Positions 59,500-64,000 of a stretch of 64,000 nt of DNA are shown piece by piece (the first letter of the stretch is position 1; each line of letters opens with the position of its first letter). A model generated the notes under the pieces. The model saw nothing but the letters and a program-made list of their open reading frames with translations, searched no databases and was not told where the DNA came from. A program made the translations under genes and the position numbers. Source of the stretch: Brevibacillus migulae. Its GTDB lineage: Bacteria; Bacillota; Bacilli; Brevibacillales; Brevibacillaceae. The stretch is taken from NCBI RefSeq assembly GCF_004521915.1, contig NZ_SDKD01000023.1, positions 1-64,000 on the forward strand. The letters are read 5' to 3'.

Positions 59500-59620
59500 C
59501 TTGGTATTTTTAATACGCGCTAGCGCCCACTCTAGCCCCGGTATTGAAAAACGAACGTATGATACACGTGGAAAAGTTGTTACCGTTGCATTTCCCGTGT
59601 TTATCCAGTAAATAACGGTT
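59500..59620 (+). promoter_or_regulatory. L13 leader (candidate)
   Basis: About 145 nt of leader before rplM contain a conserved-looking CCCACTCTAGCCC segment (about 59526-59538) and a stem of ACACG(T)GGAAA with TTTCCCGTGT (about 59563-59602). Its position matches the L13 leader family of Firmicutes; detailed match is from memory. Confidence 0.55.
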
Positions 59621-59649
59621 ACTTACGGAAATGATTAGGAGGGACAAAC

Positions 59650-60087
59650 ATGCGTACCACATATATGGCAAAACCGCTCCAAGTTGAGCGTAAATGGTAC
59701 ATCGTAGACGCAGCAGGTCAAACACTTGGCCGTCTGGCAAGCGAAGTTGCTTCCATCCTGCGTGGAAAATTGAAACCTGAATTCACTCCGCACGTTGACA
59801 CTGGCGATTTCGTTATCGTAATCAACGCGGACAAAATCAAGTTGACTGGTAAAAAGTTGACTGACAAAATGTACTACACTCACTCTCTCTATCCGGGTGG
59901 TTTGAAAGCGACTCCTGCAGGCGTAATGCTGCAAAAGCGCCCAGATCGTTTGTTTGAAATCGCTGTAAAAGGCATGCTGCCTAAAAACAGCTTGGGTCGT
60001 CAAATGTTCACTAAGCTGAAAGTTTATGCTGGTGCTGAACATCCACATGATGCACAAAAGCCAGAAGTATGGCAAATCCGCGGATAA
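59650..60087 (+). CDS. rplM: 50S ribosomal protein L13
   Basis: 145 residues; early-assembly 23S binder. D-A-A-G-Q-T-L-G-R-L-A-S, G-D-F-V-I-V-I-N-A-D-K and the K-G-M-L-P-K-N-S-L-G-R segment are canonical. ATG after AGGAGGG; rpsI follows by 22 bases. Confidence 0.98.
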   Translation: MRTTYMAKPLQVERKWYIVDAAGQTLGRLASEVASILRGKLKPEFTPHVDTGDFVIVINADKIKLTGKKLTDKMYYTHSLYPGGLKATPAGVMLQKRPDRLFEIAVKGMLPKNSLGRQMFTKLKVYAGAEHPHDAQKPEVWQIRG

Positions 60088-60109
60088 TTTGTAAGGGAGG
60101 AAAAGACTC

Positions 60110-60505
60110 GTGGCTCAAGTACAATACTACGGTACAGGTCGTCGTAAACATTCCGTAGCGCGTGTTCGTCTGGTTCCAGGCGAAGGTCGTGTTATGATCA
60201 ACAAGCGTGACATGGATACGTTTTTTGGTGGTTTGGACACATTGAAATTGATCGTTAAGCAACCGCTCGTTCTGACTGAAACTCTCGGTCGTTACGATGT
60301 TCTCGTAAACGTTGCTGGCGGTGGTAACACTGGTCAAGCAGGTGCGATTCGTCACGGTATCTCCCGTGCGCTCCTGAAAGCTGATCCAGAACTGCGTGGC
60401 GCTTTGAAACGTGCAGGCTTCCTGACACGTGACCCACGTATGAAAGAGCGTAAAAAATACGGTCTCAAAGCTGCTCGTCGCGCTCCTCAGTTCTCCAAGC
60501 GCTAA
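60110..60505 (+). CDS. rpsI: 30S ribosomal protein S9
   Basis: 131 residues; its C-terminal tail (K-A-x-R-R-A-P-Q-F-S-K-R) reaches the P-site tRNA anticodon. G-T-G-R-R-K-x-S-V-A-R-V start segment is present. GTG start after GGGAGG. Followed by a strong terminator. Confidence 0.98.
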   Translation: MAQVQYYGTGRRKHSVARVRLVPGEGRVMINKRDMDTFFGGLDTLKLIVKQPLVLTETLGRYDVLVNVAGGGNTGQAGAIRHGISRALLKADPELRGALKRAGFLTRDPRMKERKKYGLKAARRAPQFSKR

Positions 60506-60528
60506 TCGAGTACGATACATGCTTATGC

Positions 60529-60568
60529 AACCCCTTTGTCTCTATCGAGGCAAGGGGGTTTTCGTTTT
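60529..60568 (+). terminator. Terminator after rpsI
   Basis: 14-bp stem (60529-60542 with 60547-60560, two G-U pairs), 4-nt loop, then TTTTCGTTTTT. Confidence 0.9.
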
Positions 60569-60581
60569 TATCTGATCATAT

Positions 60582-60624
60582 TTTGTCCCACTGTCCCATA
60601 AGATGAAAAAGAAGCTGGGACAAA
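60582..60624 (+). repeat. Inverted repeat overlapping the cwlD ribosome site
   Basis: TTTGTCCCA (60582-60590) and TGGGACAAA (60616-60624), 9 bp perfect, 25-nt loop. The right arm runs into the AAAGGGGAG site of cwlD. Confidence 0.55.
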
Positions 60625-60637
60625 GGGGAGTTTGACG

Positions 60638-61348
60638 GTGACAAGAAAAGCGATTGGCTGGCTACTTGCATTTTTTTTGCTCATCGTAATATTTACGTAT
60701 GAAAGACCGGAACCAACGACGTGGTCGACGTGGTCCCTGCCCTTAGCCGGAACGGTGATTGCCCTCGATGCAGGACATGGAGGAGTGGACGGTGGTGCGG
60801 TTAGCAAGGATGGCGAAGTGTTGGAGAAAGAAGTGACGCTTGCCATCACCATGTATTTGCGGGACTTTCTTCAGCAGGCTGGCGCTTTTGTGGTGATGAC
60901 CCGTGAAGAGGATAAGGATCTGGCTTCACCGGAGGCGCAGCGTGTCGGCAAACGAAAGTCGGAGGATATACGGAACCGAGTAAAGCTGATCAATGAGACT
61001 GCGCCAGACTTTGCGATCAGTGTGCATTTGAATGCGATTCCTTCCTCGCGCTGGTCGGGTGCCCAAACCTTTTATTTTCCAGCCTTCAAAGAGAGTGGCG
61101 AAATGGCTTCACTCATTCAGGATGAAATCAAACGCGTGCTGGAAAATACAAATCGAAAGCCGATCATTACCGATGACGTGTTTTTGATTCGTGAGGTGAC
61201 CTGTCCGGCAGTGTTGGTAGAGGTAGGGTTTCTCTCGAATGAAGCGGAAGCGAAGCAGCTGCGTTCCACGGAATATCAAAAGGCGATGGCGAACGCAATC
61301 TATCAAGGGATATTGCGCCACTATGCAGGAGAAAAGCCGGGTACGTAG
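60638..61348 (+). CDS. cwlD: Sporulation N-acetylmuramoyl-L-alanine amidase CwlD
   Basis: 236 residues. Needed to make muramic-delta-lactam in spore cortex, which marks it for germination enzymes. A short N-terminal hydrophobic segment (about 6-22) directs it to or across the forespore membrane. The amidase_3 domain has zinc ligands in L-D-A-G-H-G-G, E-K-E-V and S-V-H-L-N-A, and the catalytic Glu in V-E-V-G-F-L-S-N. GTG at 60638 is seven bases after AAGGGGAG; TTG at 60632 is too close. Confidence 0.94.
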   Translation: MTRKAIGWLLAFFLLIVIFTYERPEPTTWSTWSLPLAGTVIALDAGHGGVDGGAVSKDGEVLEKEVTLAITMYLRDFLQQAGAFVVMTREEDKDLASPEAQRVGKRKSEDIRNRVKLINETAPDFAISVHLNAIPSSRWSGAQTFYFPAFKESGEMASLIQDEIKRVLENTNRKPIITDDVFLIREVTCPAVLVEVGFLSNEAEAKQLRSTEYQKAMANAIYQGILRHYAGEKPGT

Positions 61349-61398
61349 AGAATACCTGTTCAAAGTGTGAGCGGACTCATGCTCAAGTTTTTGGTATA

Positions 61399-61407
61399 TG
61401 CTATAAT
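61399..61407 (+). promoter_or_regulatory. Extended -10 promoter of salA
   Basis: TG-C-TATAAT (61399-61407), perfect extended -10; no good -35 is visible. Confidence 0.65.
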
Positions 61408-61462
61408 GGACGCGCAAATGCTTACATAAGACCCAGACGAGATAAGGAACAGGGGTGTCAAT

Positions 61463-62572
61463 ATGTTAACAAAAGAACAGATCCTGGAAGTGTTGAAGGA
61501 TGTAAAGGATCCGGAAATTAATCGTAGCCTGGTTGAATTGAATATGATCCGCAATATCCAGATTGACGGTGACCGCGTCAGTCTGGAAGTTGTCTTGACC
61601 ATTTCCGGCTGTCCGCTCAAGGTAAAGATTGAGGAAGATGTCGTTGCGGCGGTAAAGAGCTTGGGTGCCGCTGAGGTGCACGTTCGATTCGGAGCGATGA
61701 CGGATGAGGAGCGCGCAGCCCTGAGTGCACAGCTGCGGGGCAATCAGACACATAACATGGTGCCGGGACAAGCCCAAGTCCTGAATCCGATCCTGGCGAA
61801 AGATTCGAAAACGACGTTTATTGCCATTACATCGGGGAAAGGCGGCGTAGGAAAATCTACCGTAACCGTCAACCTGGCTGTAGCCCTTGCTCGCCTCGGG
61901 AAAAAGGTCGGCATTATTGATGCGGATATTTATGGCTTTAGTGTTCCGGACATGATGAATATTGAACAGCGTCCGACCGTGATCGGAGAAACCATTTTGC
62001 CAGTGGATAAGTTCGGCGTCAAAGTCATGTCGATGGGCTTTTTTGTAGAAGACAATTCTCCGGTCATCTGGCGCGGTCCGATGCTTGGAAAAATGCTGCG
62101 CAACTTCTTCTCGGAAGTGCACTGGGGAGAGGATCTCGATTATTTGCTCTTGGATTTGCCGCCGGGAACAGGCGATATGGCGCTGGATGTGCATACGATG
62201 ATCCCGCAAAGCAAGGAGATTATCGTGACGACACCTCATGCGACAGCCGCCTTTGTGGCAGCGCGTGCAGGGTCCATGGCCATTCGTACCGGTCATCAGG
62301 TGATTGGGGTAGTGGAAAATATGGCTTGGTATGAAGCGAAAGACGGTTCGAAGGAGTATGTATTCGGACGAGGCGGCGGAGCGAAGCTGGCGGAGCAATT
62401 AGCCTGTGAGCTTTTGGCGCAAATCCCCTTGGGACAACCGGAAACACATCCAGCCGAACCGGATTATGCTCCATCGGTGTATCAGGGTGACTCGCCGATT
62501 GGTAAGCTGTATAGGGAGCTGGCGGAGCGCGTAGTGAAGAAATGTGCTGAAAGCAATGTGAATCCTTCTTAA
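61463..62572 (+). CDS. salA: Mrp/NBP35-family P-loop ATPase (SalA)
   Basis: 369 residues. An N-terminal MIP18/DUF59 domain (about 1-80) precedes a ParA/MinD-like ATPase with the deviant Walker A G-K-G-G-V-G-K-S-T near residue 126. D-L-P-P-G-T-G-D and the switch regions are intact. Homologues act as Fe-S carriers; the Bacillus member SalA (YbaL), at the same locus beside gerD, represses scoC. Which role holds here cannot be decided. No CxxC pair is seen near the C-terminus. Confidence 0.92.
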   Translation: MLTKEQILEVLKDVKDPEINRSLVELNMIRNIQIDGDRVSLEVVLTISGCPLKVKIEEDVVAAVKSLGAAEVHVRFGAMTDEERAALSAQLRGNQTHNMVPGQAQVLNPILAKDSKTTFIAITSGKGGVGKSTVTVNLAVALARLGKKVGIIDADIYGFSVPDMMNIEQRPTVIGETILPVDKFGVKVMSMGFFVEDNSPVIWRGPMLGKMLRNFFSEVHWGEDLDYLLLDLPPGTGDMALDVHTMIPQSKEIIVTTPHATAAFVAARAGSMAIRTGHQVIGVVENMAWYEAKDGSKEYVFGRGGGAKLAEQLACELLAQIPLGQPETHPAEPDYAPSVYQGDSPIGKLYRELAERVVKKCAESNVNPS

Positions 62573-62578
62573 AATAAG

Positions 62579-62614
62579 AAAAGGTGAGTCGATTTCTCGC
62601 GGCTCACCTTTTTT
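62579..62614. terminator. Bidirectional terminator between salA and gerD
   Basis: AAAAGGTGAG / CTCACCTTTT, 10 bp perfect with a 14-nt loop. Serves salA (plus) and gerD (minus), which converge here. Confidence 0.85.
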
Positions 62615-62631
62615 CATGATCGGCAATGGCA

Positions 62632-63294
62632 TTAGCCTCCACCGCCAGTGCCGCCACCTTCTCCGCCACCCGAGCTGCCGCCACCGCCACCGCTTGAGCC
62701 GCCACCGCCACCTCCGCCGCCTTTTTTCTTCGTTTGCGGCTTCAGCATTTCTTCAGTGGCTGTCGTCATCAGTTTCAGCATTTCTGCTTGAAAGAGCGGG
62801 CTTTGCATGGCCTCTTGCATGATCTGCATGGTTTGTCGACGATAAGCGGAGCTTTTCATCAGATCCATCATGTTTTTTTCAAACTCGGGATCCTTCATGA
62901 CCGTTATCAGCATCTTTTGATATTCCGGATCCTTCATGAGATCCTTAATCACTTTTTTATGCTCTTCTTTCATCGATTTTGCCAGGGTGCTCGCGAATTT
63001 CGGATCGCGAAACATTTCCTTTACCTGTGGGTTGTTCGGATTGGAAATGGTTTGAATCAAGGATGTTTTGACTGTTTCCTGATCGAGGACCATGCTCGAT
63101 TGGAATTTTTCATCCTTCATCATGGCAGCAACCGACTTTTTGGCGTCCTCTGTCTGTAAGATGTCGACCACCATGTCCTTGATCGTTTTGTAATCGGGCT
63201 GTGATTGTGTCTGGCTTTGCCCGCTTGATGCACAGCTCGTCAACATGATGATCAAGGGAAGCAGCACCCAATAAGGGGAACGTATTTTTCGCAT
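62632..63294 (-). CDS. gerD: Spore germination lipoprotein GerD
   Basis: 220 residues; inner-spore-membrane scaffold that clusters germinant receptors. Signal peptide with lipobox L-T-S-C gives lipidated Cys21. The helical middle (about 35-185) contains M-V-V-D-I-L and H-K-K-V-I-K-D-L-M-K-D-P-x-Y-Q-K-M-L, matching the GerD core. The last 30 residues are almost only Gly with some Ser, Glu and Thr. AGGAGG precedes the ATG. In the usual salA-gerD-kbaA order. Confidence 0.95.
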   Translation of the reverse strand: MRKIRSPYWVLLPLIIMLTSCASSGQSQTQSQPDYKTIKDMVVDILQTEDAKKSVAAMMKDEKFQSSMVLDQETVKTSLIQTISNPNNPQVKEMFRDPKFASTLAKSMKEEHKKVIKDLMKDPEYQKMLITVMKDPEFEKNMMDLMKSSAYRRQTMQIMQEAMQSPLFQAEMLKLMTTATEEMLKPQTKKKGGGGGGGGSSGGGGGSSGGGEGGGTGGGG

Positions 63295-63372
63295 GGGATG
63301 TCCTCCTTTTCCCTACTAGGCATAGCGTGTGCAGATTCCTCGGTTCTTACGCTAGTATTTTCTTGCTGGGGT

Positions 63373-63381
63373 TGGTACAAT
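63373..63381 (+). promoter_or_regulatory. Extended -10 promoter candidate of kbaA
   Basis: TG-G-TACAAT at 63373-63381 without a clear -35, 30 bases before the GTG of kbaA. Confidence 0.4.
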
Positions 63382-63410
63382 CAAAGACGATGGATAGGAG
63401 GGACTAATCT

Positions 63411-63998
63411 GTGAATTTACGCAAATTCGGCTGGCTCTTTATGACCACGCTGCTGATTGGTGGCGCTGGCGGAGTCTTGTCGGGCTTTTTGATCGCTTGG
63501 ACAGAATTAACCAAGTCAACAATGGGTAACTTCTTTATGGGAACGCTTGCGAACCTTTTGTTCGGGGCTACGATTAGCATAGTGGCACAGATGGGCTTAT
63601 TTGCCTATATGACGTTTAATTACATGATGCTCAGCATTTTTAGGGGCGGCGTTTTATGGAGAAATATACAGGTGTTTTTCATTCTGTTTACTTTTTTCGA
63701 TATGGCCTATCTGCGCTACAATACACTTTCGCGCGGGGAATCCCTGTGGCCCTATCTGATTGAACCGGTGGGACTCCTGATTGCCGCCATCGTGTTTGCT
63801 TACGTAAAGGTCAAGCTGACGAACCCGACAGCGTGGGTGCCCACGATCTTCTTTTTATTTGTTGTGACGGCACTCGAATGGATTCCGGGGCTAAAAGAGC
63901 AGCATGCAAGCTCCATCATTTCGTTTATTATTCCATTGATGGCATGTAATGTTTGGCAGGTGCTGCACTTGCATCGCCTTACCAAAAAAGAAAGCTGA
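63411..63998 (+). CDS. kbaA: KinB-signalling pathway activation protein KbaA
   Basis: 195 residues, an integral membrane protein with about six hydrophobic spans. In Bacillus it promotes KinB-dependent phosphorelay and so entry into sporulation. It has the same position next to gerD, divergently oriented. The W-x-P-T-I-F-F-L-F-V-V-T-A-L-E-W-I-P type segment (about 142-160) and a short basic tail are visible. GTG start after AGGAGGG. The gene is complete, ending two bases before the window edge. Confidence 0.92.
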   Translation: MNLRKFGWLFMTTLLIGGAGGVLSGFLIAWTELTKSTMGNFFMGTLANLLFGATISIVAQMGLFAYMTFNYMMLSIFRGGVLWRNIQVFFILFTFFDMAYLRYNTLSRGESLWPYLIEPVGLLIAAIVFAYVKVKLTNPTAWVPTIFFLFVVTALEWIPGLKEQHASSIISFIIPLMACNVWQVLHLHRLTKKES

Positions 63999-64000
63999 TC

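Noticed and set aside
62632..62730. Tandem CCGCCACCG-like repeat on the plus strand
   Set aside because: It is the reverse complement of the Gly codons in the gerD tail, not a CRISPR or intergenic satellite.

Overview
The window comes from a spore-forming, low-to-mid GC member of the Bacillales. Gene order and protein sequence point to Brevibacillus or a close Paenibacillaceae relative. This is inferred from the ctsR-mcsA-mcsB-clpC stress operon, radA-disA, a Cys T-box before cysE-cysS, sigH, the rplKAJL-rpoBC and str/S10/spc/alpha ribosomal clusters, and the sporulation and germination genes cwlD, gerD and kbaA at the right end. Nearly every gene is core housekeeping and collinear with the equivalent chromosome arm of Bacillus. 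I see no insertion sequence, prophage, CRISPR array, tRNA or complete rRNA gene.

Layout. 1-2.2 kb: an intrinsic terminator of an upstream unit (perhaps an rRNA operon flank), a UgtP/MGDG-synthase-like glycosyltransferase and a HAD phosphatase. 2.27-7.0 kb: the CtsR regulon operon ctsR-mcsA-mcsB-clpC with a clear CtsR operator at its promoter. 7.1-10.4 kb: radA, disA (c-di-AMP synthase) and pssA. 10.4-12.3 kb: a small conserved protein of unknown function on the minus strand, divergent from a PIN/TRAM membrane protein. 12.3-19.2 kb: ispD, ispF, gltX, then T-box-controlled cysE-cysS-mrnC-rlmB-rae1. 19.2-21.2 kb: sigH, rpmG, secE, nusG. 21.4-32.1 kb: rplK-rplA, rplJ-rplL with an L10 leader, an rRNA methyltransferase, rpoB, rpoC. 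32.2-37.1 kb: the str operon (L7Ae-like protein, rpsL, rpsG, fusA, tuf). 37.1-40.9 kb: an accessory block (AraC regulator, MFS transporter, EamA transporter, truncated haemoglobin) between tuf and rpsJ. 40.9-56.1 kb: the S10-spc-alpha superoperon from rpsJ to rplQ. 56.2-60.5 kb: ecfA1-ecfA2-ecfT-truA, then rplM-rpsI. 60.6-64.0 kb: cwlD, salA/mrp, gerD (minus strand), kbaA.

How the genes fit together. Most encode the transcription-translation core: RNA polymerase subunits, NusG, about thirty ribosomal proteins, EF-G, EF-Tu, IF-1, two aminoacyl-tRNA synthetases, Map, TruA, RlmB and Mini-III. Sec export (secE, secY), proteostasis (ClpC, McsAB), DNA integrity and c-di-AMP signalling (RadA, DisA), isoprenoid precursors (IspD, IspF) and entry into sporulation and germination (SigH, KbaA, CwlD, GerD) accompany it.

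What deserves a second look is mostly RNA-level: structured leaders and intergenic hairpins whose regulatory meaning is not obvious. They include mutually exclusive hairpins between rpsG and fusA, a 13-bp perfect stem between fusA and tuf, a hairpin between the Shine-Dalgarno and start of nusG, a start-stop mini-ORF plus three hairpins before rpoB, and a long hairpin before rpoA. The accessory block at the tuf-rpsJ junction has a palindromic candidate operator. I found no convincing wholly new protein system here. The main uncharacterised gene is the 131-residue Cys-containing protein at 10487-10882.
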